NCBI GenBank assembly: GCA_030248135.1
Contig: JASANC010002604.1
Coordinates: 25,980 to 89,979 of the forward strand
Length of the DNA: 64,000 bases
Reading direction: 5' to 3'
Source of the DNA: Theristus sp. LFF4_11
Taxonomy: Eukaryota > Nematoda > Chromadorea > Monhysterida > Xyalidae
Shown: positions 1 to 16,231 of the stretch, one piece after another
Numbering within the stretch: position 1 is the first letter of the stretch
Layout: every line of letters begins with the position of its first letter
Notes under the pieces: generated by a model
Seen by the model: only the letters and a program-made list of their open reading frames with translations
What the model was told of the DNA's origin: nothing
Database searches by the model: none
Made by a program: the position numbers and the translations under genes

Positions 1-3000
1 CGCTCTCAGAAGTTTTGTCAGAACCCACTTTCTCTCCTGAAGCACGAGCGACCTCCTGCTTCTGGAGCTGGTCAGTGCATTCCACACGAATTGCGTGTGA
101 GTACGCTTGATCGTAGTTGGCCCCAGGACAATTAAGCCTGATTTCTCTCTGAATGTGCGATTGGAGGCCTCGTACGAATGCAAACGTTTTCTGTCTTTCT
201 GCTTCTTGCGGCTGCCAATCACTGGACAATGGCAAGAAGATTTCAATCATTCGTTGCGAATATTTCTGAACAGACTCATCTGGTCGCTGTTTACACGCGT
301 CCAGTTTCATCTGCAGTTGATCGCGATGCAGAAACGTCGAAAACGTCACTATTAGACGATTTCGCACGGCTTGGTAGGACGTTTTGTCCGCCTCGGGGAT
401 AGCATTTAGCGAGCGCTTTGCTTCGCCCCCGAGGTGATTCATGAGATAGAGCAGTTTTTCTGCATCTGTAAACCGGAGTAACTCGCAGGCCGAATCAAAA
501 GTTTCGAAATATTGTTCAATCGGACCTGACTTTGACCCGGTGTATTGCTTATAGCTAGTAGCTCTGCGCAGGTATTGCATAGCCAAGGCATGCTTTTCCA
601 GCGCTTTGAATGACTCCTCTGGTGTTTGCGGCATCGGCAGCATGTTCACCAGATTTGTGTAGACAGACGGCACGGCGGTGCTCCGATAATTCGGATCGTC
701 CTGTATCACAGGCTGTCGGTTCGACGTTTCCTGCAATACTGGAGGATGACTGTCTACGTTAATCCTTTGCTGAGACGCCATGGCGTTCACCGTCGGATTA
801 ACTAGTCGTGTGTAGCCCGTAGGCTCAAACAAAGGATCAACAGTAGATACTGCCGGGACCCTTTGAGCTTGGTTCTGTTGATTTGTCGCAGTCGACTGCG
901 TCGATCCCACCGACAAAATTGGCGGCTGAAGGGGATCTTGTGCAGTCGGCTGCGACCGTTGTGACGCCGCGTGTCGTTGTTGTGAAGGCGGCGTCGTCGC
1001 ACTTGACCTGCAGACTCCCGCTTTACGTCGTAAATTCTCGAAAGCCTGCTGTTCAGCCGTGGCTAACATCACACTATCGGCTCGGATTCGTTCCAAGTCC
1101 GTGTGTGTCAGATAGCCAGTTGGTGGTATTCTTGGGTCGACTACCATTAGACACCCCGACATGTTGGTGTCTGTCCGTAGCACCCAAGTACCAGATTGTC
1201 TCACTCTGTGCGTGGAAAGCTCAGGAGCCCTGAGCCAACCAGCGACGATGTCTTTGACTCTGTAGTAAACTCGTTGTAGATTATCTACTTTGAGTTCAAG
1301 TGGTGTATGCGCTGGCGGCATATACTGATCACGCAGCTCAGGCGGTGTGTCCGCGCCGTACACCGACTGAAGCGAAACCATCAGCTCGAGCGGGTGCACC
1401 AGCGTGTTCGTCGCCTGAACCGTGTTTGTTTGCGGGTTCCCAGCAGATTGCGTGACCGTCACGCTCTCCGCTGGTTGAATTGTGGTCGTTGTCGCAGGAG
1501 CTGTTGCATGGGTTTGCAACGTGCCTGCGCTCGTTGTGTTCGTCGATTGCGGCACGCCGACCATGTATGCGTGCAGGTGCGAACTGTCCAACTGACTGAC
1601 TGAAGACTCATCTGAATTAATCCGATTGATTAACTCCATGAGGTGTTGCTCCATGGCAGTCAGTCGGGCAGCGTTTGTGGTTTCTAAAGCCTGCAAGCGA
1701 TCAGCGTTCGCTTGCCCAGCCTGATTGATTTGCTCTGAGTAGGCAGCCATGATCCTACCCAATCGGTCTGACATTTGCAGATTCACGGCTGCGACATTTG
1801 ACCGATTTTCTTTAGCTGACTTGTCAATGGCTGTTGTGATTGTGTTCGTACTTTGGTGAGACAAGGCGACCACTTCTTGGTGTTGGCGTTGCCCTGTCTC
1901 GATTAGTAAGCCAATGTTCTGCTCTAGAGCATTTCGAAGCATCTCACCCAAATACTGCGCGTTTTCGCGAGTTGTTCGCGTGAGATGATTCAAGGCTTCA
2001 TCTACAGCACGAAAGGTAGAGCGGTTCGCCTCAGAACTGAAATCAAACCGGCCTGACGTACCAAGATGCGTTTCGAGTTCAGTCGAGCGGAGCGAGCTTG
2101 CCACGTCCATGTCGGAACGGGCCGGCGCGCTAGCAGGCGACGCTGCAGTTTGGGCCGGAACAGTCGCTATGGCTCGGCTGGTGCTTGGTTGTGGTGAACG
2201 TGCGGCATCTGTCGCCTTGGACGTAGTCGCACTTGGTTGTTTCGGTCTGCGCTTTGCGTCTGTGTATGCGTCCCAGAAGCGTTTGTACGCTTTTTGAAAC
2301 GCTGGTTTGACACAATCAGCAGTCGCCACGTGTGGCAAAATAGTCGCCAACACATCCAAAACCATTGGAGACGTGTGTGGCGTTTCAGTGAGTTGCTGAA
2401 CTAAATTGTTCAGCCTTCTAGTCACAGCGTACAATTTCATTGGTTGCGCTGTGCCAATGATATCAGTAGGCAAAGTATAGGGCAAAAAGGACCTACCGGT
2501 CGCTGTTTGAACTTCCCTACCGGTTTGTTGTTGTTGAGGACCCGACGTGTTCGCACCGGCTTCACTCCCAACGGAATATTGTCGGTGCGATTGACGTCGT
2601 GTCATTCTGGGCGGCTCCGACGGCGGCACCGACTGCTGCAACGGCGGCGTTCGTCTGGTGTCGTCCTCGTCGGGGTCGCTTGTTTCGCCTTCAAAACCGA
2701 GCATACACACTCTACCAGACTGTGTGTGCTCGTCTGTCGACCAGCCTGAACAATCATCAGACCATTTTGGAGTTTGCGCAACACAGGCCCAATATCCAAA
2801 TGGATCCGAATCACTTGACACCTCCGGTGTCGTGTCCAGGTTGGGTTTCACCAACTGTCGCTCTTCTGCCCGCAATCGTTCAAGCATGATGCTTTCGTCG
2901 ATGCGCGCTTGTCGGAGCTGTTTGGTTTTATCAGCGCAAAGAGTGGTATGCCCTGACTGTTGTTCAAACAGTCCTTGGACAGCCAAACTTTCGCTGCTTC

Positions 3001-4393
3001 CACTTTCGGAAACTTCAGACTGGGGCCGAGACATGTGGCTCAGCGCCGGTCTGCTTGTGGGCCACCTGAGATCCGGATCGAAATCCTCGCTTAGCCGGCG
3101 ACGGTCGATCCCTTTTTTCTCTTTAGCCCGCTTTCTTGACCGAATCTTCGATCGTGAAAGCCTTTGTTTTCGACGTCGAATTTTCACATCCCCTTTGAGT
3201 ATGCCACTCTCGGAGGATGTTTTCAGCTGCGAATCCTTCGGCTCGTTGGTCTCTCGGTGTTCTTGGACTCTAAGCAAGGCGGCCGAGGGTTGCGTTTCAG
3301 TGCTCCAGTGAATAGGAGCCTCCGCTCTCAGTGTCTGGAGTGGCGTGAAATATTGAGTCTGGTCCCGATGTCTGATAGGATCTTGTGGGCAGCTCTGCTC
3401 CCCAACCTCACTCGACTCAGACAGGGTTGCCAGGTCAATTAGAATTTCCGGCGCCACTTCTGTGACCAGAGAGTGTCGGTTTGATGTGGACATCGCCATT
3501 GGACCAAAGCTTGGCAATTTACGACGCCACTTGAAAAGGTCTACCTTGTCAAAATAAGGTTTCCCGTTAACGTACCTTGATTCGACGCCGTAGACCCGGA
3601 GTGATGTGTCGGGGAACGGGACGATGCGGCCATCCGGCAGCTTTGTTCGCATGCTAGCGTTGTCGTCCGCCATTGACCGCACGAGCAGTATAGCCTGTGA
3701 TGGTGAAACATCACCATATATTACAGTGCCTGGTGGTGCGGTGTCTTTGTGATATAGCATGGCTAGACATAATTCAAGACGACCTTGAATTACGTCTAGC
3801 TCGTCATCAAGCCTGATGACCGGCGCGGTCAGCAGTTTCTTGATGTGAGCAATAGTTGACAAAGGAATTTTTGTCGCGCTATTGCCCGAGATGTTACTCG
3901 CGTAGCCAGCATCAGACCAGTTCTCGGCTGGTGCAAAGTGCCGGTTGTTCGTGTCGATGCCGAAGTGCCTGTAACAACGGTTAACAAAGTAGGCATCGCA
4001 TTCGGCTTTGCTCACAAAGATTTGCTGATCGAGTAAAGCGGAGCATACCGCACTGTCCTCGATCCCTCGGAGAACACTCTTCTTTGTCACCCCAAACGGA
4101 GAAGCCCTTCTCACCTTGGAGTTTCTGAGGATTTTAACCCTCGAACGCACAAACTGAAAGTCACAATGGACCTCCATTTGTGAGGCAGCCTGTGCGTCCG
4201 TCGATTCAAACGGCTCCCCTGCCCCGCGGCGGGCACCGCGGTCCGCGTTGAGGCCGTCTTTGCCGACAGACAGCTGGCTGCACCGCATACGATGACCGAA
4301 TTCCCCCGCGTCTCTGAACCACGAAGGTCGCGTGGCCACCTCCACAATATGCGGATTTGAGCTGTTATTGATTGACTGACTATTGCTAGTCAT
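1..4393 (-). CDS. Retrotransposon Gag-like polyprotein, partial
   Basis: One open frame starts at ATG 4393 and runs about 1,464 codons without a stop to the left edge, so the C-terminus and any Pol are outside the window. Near residues 1265-1400 there is a retrotransposon gag (capsid) type domain, recognisable from FETFDSACELLRF, LMNHLGGEAKRSL and a following YQAVRNRL helix. The roughly 1,200 residues before it are unusual. They are low-complexity, rich in Gln, Thr, Ser and Pro, with basic stretches near residues 400-430 and a polar, coil-like segment near 770-930. No protease or reverse transcriptase motif lies in the part seen. The intact frame suggests a young or still active element. Family (Gypsy-like, BEL/Pao-like or other) cannot be fixed without Pol. 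Codon use is ordinary and GC is higher than in the neighbouring introns. Confidence 0.75.
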   Translation of the reverse strand, partial: MTSNSQSINNSSNPHIVEVATRPSWFRDAGEFGHRMRCSQLSVGKDGLNADRGARRGAGEPFESTDAQAASQMEVHCDFQFVRSRVKILRNSKVRRASPFGVTKKSVLRGIEDSAVCSALLDQQIFVSKAECDAYFVNRCYRHFGIDTNNRHFAPAENWSDAGYASNISGNSATKIPLSTIAHIKKLLTAPVIRLDDELDVIQGRLELCLAMLYHKDTAPPGTVIYGDVSPSQAILLVRSMADDNASMRTKLPDGRIVPFPDTSLRVYGVESRYVNGKPYFDKVDLFKWRRKLPSFGPMAMSTSNRHSLVTEVAPEILIDLATLSESSEVGEQSCPQDPIRHRDQTQYFTPLQTLRAEAPIHWSTETQPSAALLRVQEHRETNEPKDSQLKTSSESGILKGDVKIRRRKQRLSRSKIRSRKRAKEKKGIDRRRLSEDFDPDLRWPTSRPALSHMSRPQSEVSESGSSESLAVQGLFEQQSGHTTLCADKTKQLRQARIDESIMLERLRAEERQLVKPNLDTTPEVSSDSDPFGYWACVAQTPKWSDDCSGWSTDEHTQSGRVCMLGFEGETSDPDEDDTRRTPPLQQSVPPSEPPRMTRRQSHRQYSVGSEAGANTSGPQQQQTGREVQTATGRSFLPYTLPTDIIGTAQPMKLYAVTRRLNNLVQQLTETPHTSPMVLDVLATILPHVATADCVKPAFQKAYKRFWDAYTDAKRRPKQPSATTSKATDAARSPQPSTSRAIATVPAQTAASPASAPARSDMDVASSLRSTELETHLGTSGRFDFSSEANRSTFRAVDEALNHLTRTTRENAQYLGEMLRNALEQNIGLLIETGQRQHQEVVALSHQSTNTITTAIDKSAKENRSNVAAVNLQMSDRLGRIMAAYSEQINQAGQANADRLQALETTNAARLTAMEQHLMELINRINSDESSVSQLDSSHLHAYMVGVPQSTNTTSAGTLQTHATAPATTTTIQPAESVTVTQSAGNPQTNTVQATNTLVHPLELMVSLQSVYGADTPPELRDQYMPPAHTPLELKVDNLQRVYYRVKDIVAGWLRAPELSTHRVRQSGTWVLRTDTNMSGCLMVVDPRIPPTGYLTHTDLERIRADSVMLATAEQQAFENLRRKAGVCRSSATTPPSQQRHAASQRSQPTAQDPLQPPILSVGSTQSTATNQQNQAQRVPAVSTVDPLFEPTGYTRLVNPTVNAMASQQRINVDSHPPVLQETSNRQPVIQDDPNYRSTAVPSVYTNLVNMLPMPQTPEESFKALEKHALAMQYLRRATSYKQYTGSKSGPIEQYFETFDSACELLRFTDAEKLLYLMNHLGGEAKRSLNAIPEADKTSYQAVRNRLIVTFSTFLHRDQLQMKLDACKQRPDESVQKYSQRMIEIFLPLSSDWQPQEAERQKTFAFVRGLQSHIQREIRLNCPGANYDQAYSHAIRVECTDQLQKQEVARASGEKVGSDKTSES

Positions 4394-4643
4394 GCTGTCG
4401 GTTGGATTAGTGTGTGTTGGGCGAAAGACACAAGTGAAGCTAAAACTTTACTAAAAATAAAACGAACTAAACCGGTTACCTAACTGGCCCGGCGTGCTTC
4501 ACCTATGTCGCCCAAACGCCCAGTTCAACGAACAGGCGTCGAAACTATGTCGCCCAAGCGCCTCTGCAACTGAGGCGCGAGCGACAGCTACGTGGTACGT
4601 TCACACCGAACAAAACCCCAGAACGTTTTTATGCGTTTGGTAT
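4394..4643 (-). other. Leader region of the retroelement, LTR not resolved
   Basis: This stretch separates the Gag start codon from the end of the forkhead gene. It should hold the 5' leader, and possibly an LTR and primer binding site, but no second LTR is available for comparison. A short direct repeat (CTATGTCGCCCAARCGCC) occurs twice between 4502 and 4562. Confidence 0.3.
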
Positions 4644-4649
4644 TTTATT
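4644..4649 (-). terminator. Poly(A) signal of the forkhead gene
   Basis: AATAAA on the minus strand, about 130 nt past the TAG stop at 4777. It is the first good signal downstream and marks the likely 3' end of the FOXJ-like transcript. Confidence 0.5.
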
Positions 4650-4776
4650 CTTATGGATGTGAAGTACAAAGATTACGTTAGATCACAGAGATTAAATGCA
4701 CTGAGCAACCGTAATCAAAGAATAGTTTAACATTTGGAAAAGAGTAGATTTGATAAATATTGAAGGGTTTGATTGA

Positions 4777-9440
<4,664 letters not shown>

Positions 9441-10872
9441 GTTGCTAAACCCAATAAAACCAAAAAAATGCGTTTTTTTAAAGACAAATTTCAAAAAGCT
9501 TTCACGATCATCAAGCTGAACGGACTAAACCGAAACGATTTATGTTCTATTTGATATTCGCACAAAGAGAGGCTATGTCGGTGGGACATGCACAAAAGGA
9601 ACTACGCTGCGTGTGCATAATCGGAACCTGGCACTGCCTTAACCGGCGGCTAGCCTAAATGGAACTGTCACAGACATACGACAGGTAGAAATAAGCTTAT
9701 GAACGTTTTTAGACGCTAAGCAACATTCCTAATACAGCGCCCATTTACAACGAAAAACCTTTTTGTTTCAGATATTTTATTCAGATAAACTTACGTGATC
9801 AGGACCCACCGTGCACATGTGCACACATTCAAGTTTTTAAGAATGGGAAGATTTTGCAAAACACGTAACACATGGAATGTTTCATTCAACGCGCACACAA
9901 AAATTTATCAATTGTACACTGGCAAAACGCTCAAGCTTGCATGATAAAATACAGAAAACAATATTTCGTCACTATGTGTGGCGTAGAACAAACATGAGTG
10001 TGGGTGCTCGCAGTTTGCTTTTATTACCCCGAAATATACGTTTTTGCAGATCTCCATCAAGCCCAGAGCAGTAGCTTGCGCACCTAAATTTTCACTGTGA
10101 GCTAACCTTTGTTCAACATGTTTTACCTATTCAGAGCAAGAGCAGACAGTTGGTTAACAAAGTGTATAAGCCAGCTATTGACATGCTGAGCGTGTGTGGT
10201 TTTGTGCGTATACGTACATGCGACTGGATTGAGTATATAGCATTCTGTGTGAGGGTCTGAGCTCACCTGCCTAGCATGTTAATCTCACAGAGAGACAAAG
10301 AATCAATATCACTGCGGTTGAGCGTATTTTCCCTATTTGAAATAAGCACTATGTATAGCTTCGCTAAAGTTGTTTTTCAATATAACCCTCACGTAACAGG
10401 AATTATAAAGCAAGCAAGGAACCTTAAGAACGGTGAATCACTGAAAAAGCCGTATCACGGTATCATCAATGTTTTGAGTTTTTTGACTCAATACTTTCGC
10501 AGACATCGAAAGGAACCTAGTTTAAATCTTCATGTGCCAAGTCAAATTGGTCCCGTTACCCGGCCCTATTTAGGGGACTCGGATCACTTTTACTAATTTT
10601 GAATTTCTGAGTTATGCAGGAAACTGTTCGCCTATCTTTTATTAAGTTTATTAAGTCTTAAGGAACCAAAAAAGATAACAGTAAAACATTAGGATCAGCG
10701 GTGAGTCAGCGAAAAATTGTTTGCTGGTACCTAAAATAAACACACATAAACTTTATAGCATTATTTTTATTCAGTCTTTATTTAAGGTAACATACATAAA
10801 ACAATATACTGTAAACGACCTGTAATGATTTAAATGTACAAGATGGAACAAAAAGTATAAATTTATCTCTTG
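9441..10872. other. Intergenic: forkhead promoter side and 3' flank of next gene
   Basis: No exon or recognisable repeat was found. It should contain the promoter and 5' UTR of the FOXJ-like gene (near 9441) and the 3' UTR of the cysteine-rich gene (near 10872). The open frame at 10276-10596 has no homology I recognise. Confidence 0.5.
10777..10782 (-). terminator. Poly(A) signal of the cysteine-rich gene
   Basis: AATAAA on the minus strand about 90 nt downstream of the stop codon at 10873. Confidence 0.5.
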
Positions 10873-13354
10873 CTATCTTCCTGATGTAATCGGACATTCA
10901 ATGCTCACGAACTCGACTTTTCGCGGTGGGTCAGAGCCGGGAACAATCAGTTTTATGCCGGTAGATTCACAGATTAACTCAATTGGATTACCGGCAGTTG
11001 GACTGGCGAACGGGTAATCATTGTTGATGTGATAATAAACTGTCGGAGTGCAACCTGCTCCACAGACGTCAGTCGTCACGTCAAATAAGTGTCCTGCAAT
11101 GCTTTGAGTTAATCGGATCAAATATTCAGTTATAACAACAAAAACACAATACATGTACATTAACTTAGTTTCACTAAAATTCATATTGCGATGTTTAAAA
11201 ATTATTTCTTTAACTAACCTAATTCAGGATCCAATGCCAATAACATATCTTCTATTCCATGAGCATCGGAGCATCCAGTGTGAAGCCCTTCAACTTGGCC
11301 TGGGTCGAACCGGCATGCCTCAACTGTAAGACAAATGATGCAACAAAATGCAAGCAGTTTGTTCCCTTCCACATCAAAATGTTGTTCTCACCTATCTTGC
11401 TTGGTGGAGAATCTGAAAATAAAAAGAAGATGCGTAGTTAGCAAGGTTCTGTGAAACTAAACTCAGCATACCAAACATTATTTTAGCATTATGTACGTTG
11501 AATAAAACTTACAACAGTCTTTTGTCACTGGGTGACAAGTATTTCCTTCGAGTGCGCTAACGCAATCATTGTTCACCAAACATTGAACTGTAAATGACCA
11601 AAAATTGCAAAACCTAGCAGAGTTTTTGCACTAAACGAAGCTAAAGCAAATTTTGCAAGTATGATATTACCGCAAACAAAACCACGGTATTTATCACACA
11701 TTTTCTCAGCACAATCGCCGTCTGTCAAGCACTGGACTGAAGAAACTTTAGATAAATTTTATGAAAACAGCAGGCCTGATGGTTTTATTAAAACAAAAAT
11801 CTTTCAAATGACGAACTGCATCGGTTATAGTAGGGATGACACACTGCTGCAGACGGATCAGTGCAGTCACTACTATCAATGCACTGAACTGAAAAAAAAG
11901 AAAGCGAAGCTATGTGTTGATTGCAGAACCCAATTAACTCTGAGGAACAAAAATTGTGGAAGTACGGCAAGTATGAGATGGTAGGTGGCAGACAGCGTTG
12001 AGAGCAGAACAGTGAGCGTCTTCCAGACACTGAACTGAAACAAAAAAAATAAAAACTCAGATTTAAAAACCAATGGAATAAAACAGAAAATGATTCAAAC
12101 ATAAACCCAATTTCAAATCTGTGTTTTAACAAAACAAATGTAACATTAGTTCACAAAATACACTTACCACAATGATTCTGTTCCAGTTGACAATACTTGC
12201 CTTCTGCTTCTGGTTCGCAGTGACTATCCAAATAGCATTGTACTGAAGCACATGTGTGAAGTGTTATTATCTTATATTTTGGTTTCGAGACTCAATCTAG
12301 CAAACTGGTATCTGGTGGTCTGGTGATTTTATCTTTCAAATATTTCAAAATTGTAATTTTTGTGGTTCCCTTCCCTAATGGTTCATGAAACCCAAAGGTT
12401 ACAACTTTTTGGTGGTAGATGCATGGTGTAGAAGTGAACGGGCGCAGAAGGTTCAGTGGACAAATAGCCTCGCCACGAGAAAGGTCTCCAACTACATGCT
12501 GGTCATACAGGTTTACCGAAGTTTACTGGTTTTTGCAAAATAAAATGGATGAATGGATGGGATGGATGGGACCCTTCAAGATTCTCTCGGTCTTGAACCC
12601 CAATAATCTTAGCCATATGTCGAACTCGGCAGCTTTCGGCCGCAAAAATGAAGGCATTAAGTTTTAAAAAACCGGGGCAAGTCGGGGGCAATCGAACAAC
12701 ACGGTAGTTTTGTGTTTGTGTTGGTTTGTGACCACGCATATATGCGTGAAGACGATGTTAAACGTCAGTTTTTGCTTTGTGGGCTGCGAACTGACACCGC
12801 AAGGGTTGGGCACTGGTTTCGCCCGGTAAGCGAAGATGGCGGCGACCCCAGGCTCGTCAGTTCGACAGACCGCACAGTCTCAAAATGGTTACGTTCGCCG
12901 AGGGGTGGGAATGGCTTGCCCGGGGTCGTCGCGGTCTTCGCTTATCGGACACAACAGCAAAAACAGTGTCCAACCCTCGCGGTGTCAGTGCGCCGCAGCC
13001 CACAAAGCAAAACTGACGCCATTTTAAAAATGAATCCTTTTCACTGAATTAGGGCCAGGGCAGGGAGGCGACGGAAAAAGAATAATGAAAAATATTTTCA
13101 TACCACAGTGTCGATTGAAAGGGCCTGGCGGGTTGAAGCAGTGTTGATTATTTGGGCAATGTTCGTCGCTACCACATAAATCTGCAGTAAAGAATCTGGA
13201 TGGACAGAACAGTAATAATTTTTGATTTCTTTAAATGCTGTAATATTTTTTTAAAAAGTTCACAGCAAAAAACGTGATCAATGAATTCCCCACTTGCTGC
13301 TACAGCGGTACTTGTCATGCACAAGCTCCATAATATCACGGTTAGCGAGGTCAT
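10873..13354 (-). CDS. Secreted modular cysteine-rich protein
   Basis: Ten exons give 280 aa: 13354-13294, 13181-13104, 12242-12168, 12034-11966, 11888-11817, 11736-11671, 11587-11513, 11412-11392, 11323-11219, 11093-10873. Exon 1 encodes a signal peptide (MTSLTVILWSLCMTSTAVAA). The next six exons each encode one module of 22-26 residues with four cysteines, for example LCGSDEHCPNNQHC, QCLTDGDCAEKMC and QCYLDSHCEPEAEGKYC. The first spacing is always C-x5-C. All internal exons are phase 1 at both ends, so modules can be added or lost without frame damage. The last two exons form a different C-terminal domain with further cysteines (VTTDVCGAGC, VEFVSIECP). The modules resemble EB-type or other four-cysteine secreted repeats, but I do not recognise the family. 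It should act outside the cell or in the secretory pathway; function unknown. The start codon is the first ATG that gives a signal peptide in phase. Confidence 0.75.
12763..13018. mobile_element. Foldback MITE in intron 2 of the cysteine-rich gene
   Basis: The two halves are near-complementary over about 100 bp each. The left arm starts CGTCAGTTTTTGCTTTGTGG and the right arm ends CCACAAAGCAAAACTGACG. It has no coding capacity. The long arms and short spacer make it a hairpin-type element. Confidence 0.7.
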
Positions 13355-13887
13355 GGTTCACAGAATTATGCAAAAAACACTTTAGAACACTAAACGAACA
13401 ACGTGAATAATCAAAACAAACATTTTATTGGCCTTTCTCAAATGAACGGCCGAAGCTCTTTTTAGTCGCACAACACAACGTGCATCAAACAATGCACCGA
13501 ATGTGATAACTATCGCGACAGCACTTTTTTGCACAGTTATTGTTTTTGTGTGCGCATTTCGAATTCAAATCGGTCACAGAGAAACTTGCGCACAGAGCAC
13601 TTTCACCAGAAATACGAATTCTGTTCTGAGCGGACAAACACAAATACAAATTCGGATTTGTTCGCAATCTCGCACACAGTTTTTGTTGCTGTCAATGTTA
13701 TATTCTGTTTAGCTCACATGCATAAGACACACACTCACCCATTCATTTTGTTTGCCAGAAAATGGATTCAGGTTTTTTGGTTATTTTAGTTGATTTATTT
13801 GGTGCCAAAAAGGCACATTTACAAAGTAAAAACGTTTGAACTTGTTTGTTGTTCCAACGTATGAAGATTGTTTTCTGCGTGTAAAAA
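13355..13887. promoter_or_regulatory. Shared upstream region of two divergent genes
   Basis: These 533 bp separate the start codons of the cysteine-rich gene (-) and selenocysteine lyase (+). Both promoters and 5' UTRs must lie here unless there are undetected upstream exons. I see no clear TATA box or initiator. Confidence 0.45.
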
Positions 13888-15898
13888 ATGCAAACTATGC
13901 TGGACTCAGTTTACTTGGATCACAACGCGACGACTCAAATTGCTGATGAAGTGAAATGTAAAATAGTCGAAGCTCTGGATATTTGGGCAAATCCATCCAG
14001 CTCTGGCGACGCAGGTGAATATGAATACCGAAAGAAGTTTGAAAAGACTTAAATCAAATTGGTTGATTTTTTCCAAAACTATACTTGTAGGAAAAGCTGC
14101 GAAGGCTACTATTGAAATGGCACGAGAGCAAGTTGGCGCGCTGGTGAAAGCAACAACAACGGGTGTGTTATAACTGAATTTTGCGAAGTTCGTCACAACG
14201 AGTTTAAAACTTTCAGACGTTATTTTCACTTCTGGTGGTACCGAAGCAAACAACTGGATTATAAAATCGTCCGTGTGTAAGTTCGTCAATGATGGAAGAA
14301 ATCAAAACCGGCAGTCGTCACGTCCACATATTGTGACAAGCGAAATCGAGCACCCATCGATACTTTTGCCTTTGCAACACTTGAAGGAAACGTTTCAGTG
14401 CGGTTGGTGAACTGGTATCAAAGTTTTCATTTCATTGCATACTCTATCTCAATTTCATTCACCTCATTCACCGTTATCTTCAGATGTCACTTTTGTGCCG
14501 GTTGACCGCGTGACGGGCGCCGTCGTTCCAGCCGCGGTGGTTGATGCAATCCGACCTGAGACCTGTCTGGTCACCATCATGACAGCCAACAACGAGACAG
14601 GAGTGATTCAAGTTGGTTTGGTTTCGTGCGTTATTAAGCGTAACAGTCGTGGACAGGTCTGCCTGGTGTCCATCGCACTGAAGAGCCAGGGGACACTGTG
14701 GTCTGCGTCCTCTTGGCTGAACCGCAAACAGCGACGTTCATGTATTTTAATCCTTCGTTTGTTAAATTTCATCGCCTGCGTCCGGTCTGGCATTGAAAAC
14801 AACTCTCAAACTTTTTAGCCGGTTCGCCAAGTCGCTCGCGCTGTCAAGCGATTACACCCTGATGTTATATTTCACACTGACGCCGCTCAAATACTTGGCA
14901 AAATGTCAATTGATATAAATGAGCTGGAAGTTGATTACTTAACCGTCGTTGGCCACAAGGTTTGTTGCCGTAAAGTTTTCTGTCAATTGGAAAGAAGAGA
15001 GAATAAAGAGAAAAAAGAACCTTGTGAGTGGTGTTTGAAAATTGAAACCGTGAATAAAAATAATGTGGTATTTATCGAAAAAATGAATTTGCATGTAGTT
15101 CCACGGTCCTCGAATCGGTGCGTTGATTTCCACGGGCAATCGCATTACTGAACTTCAGCCACTGTTTTTTGGCGGCGGACAAGAACGAAATTTACGCCCA
15201 GGGTACTTAATCGGAACCTTAACCTTCACTTGAGTCAACTGATTTTCAATCGAAAATCGCTGCTTTTACAGAACAGAGAACACACCAATGATCGCTGGTT
15301 TGGGAGCAGCTGCTCAGCTGATCACTGAAAAGGGAACTTCAACAGAAAACCGACTCAGAGAGTTGAGGGACTATTTCGAAGCGCAATTGAAAGTAAGCTC
15401 ACGACGCTAAGGACGAGACAGGACGTTGAAACATTACAGCTCTGTTCATAAAGCTTGAGAACTTCCTAGTTTGCATTCAGGAACATTTCAATCACGACCA
15501 CATTCGCATTCATTTCGAAAAATCCGACCGCCTTCCAAACACATCAAACATTGCCTTTCCACGCCTCACGTGCAGCTCGACAGAGTTTCTGAAAGATTGC
15601 CAGGCAGTGTTCTGCGCCTCAACGGGTGCTGCTTGTCATTCCGGAATGAGGTTTCACGATCTCGGATAATTTAGATGTTTTTGCCTGTTGTTGGCAAATG
15701 TTTTGAATAAAAAAGGTCCATTCTGCTGTTTGCCAAACGTAAAACAGCTTCAGCGCATCTCCAATTCTTCTAAAACATGGAATTTCGGAAGATTTGGCGT
15801 CAAAGTCGATTCGGTTCAGCGCCGGAAAAGGAACGACAACCCAACAATTGGATCGAGTGATTGAATATTTGTGTAAAACAGTGGGAAACAGTTCGTGA
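13888..15898 (+). CDS. SCLY: Selenocysteine lyase
   Basis: Nine exons join in phase into 399 aa: 13888-14014, 14091-14162, 14217-14402, 14484-14611, 14819-14959, 15099-15202, 15272-15392, 15481-15650, 15748-15898. The protein is a class V aminotransferase-fold, PLP-dependent enzyme that releases selenium from L-selenocysteine, giving L-alanine. Family landmarks in order: [49 protein letters not shown] (PLP lysine, residue 218), [29 protein letters not shown], and the active-site cysteine loop TGAACHSG (Cys345). The GGGQERN...GTENTPM stretch and the length match SCLY better than NFS1-type cysteine desulfurases. It is probably cytosolic, since the start [12 protein letters not shown] leaves no room for a mitochondrial presequence. 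The reading frame and active-site residues are intact. A P2-like gene follows on the same strand after 333 bp. Confidence 0.93.
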
Positions 15899-16231
15899 TG
15901 AATGTGCGGTTTTTTGTGTTTTCGAATCTCTTTGTGATCGTTCTCTCAAGATATGGATTTAGTTTTTCGAGAAAGAATTCAGAAACTTTAGCTTACGCAG
16001 CATGGAAAGTTGACAGAAAGATATAGAAACAAATTAAAAACGAAATTTTGCGAAACTGCCGGAAATATTCTTCATTGTTACGGAGTTATTGTGCAATCGT
16101 TCGCAAGCACTCGCATTGAAATGTTCAATAGAAACACACACGCACGCCCACGCACACACAGAGCCACAGACTAGCTCTTGCTCCACTTCACAAGTTTCAA
16201 ATAAAAAAAACAACTCCAACAGCACAACAAA

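Noticed and set aside
4111..4347. 78-codon minus ORF near the Gag start
   Set aside because: It overlaps the much longer Gag frame in another frame and has no homology.
10276..10596. 106-codon plus ORF as a gene
   Set aside because: No recognisable domain, no splice or poly(A) context; its length is within chance expectation for A/T-rich DNA of this size.
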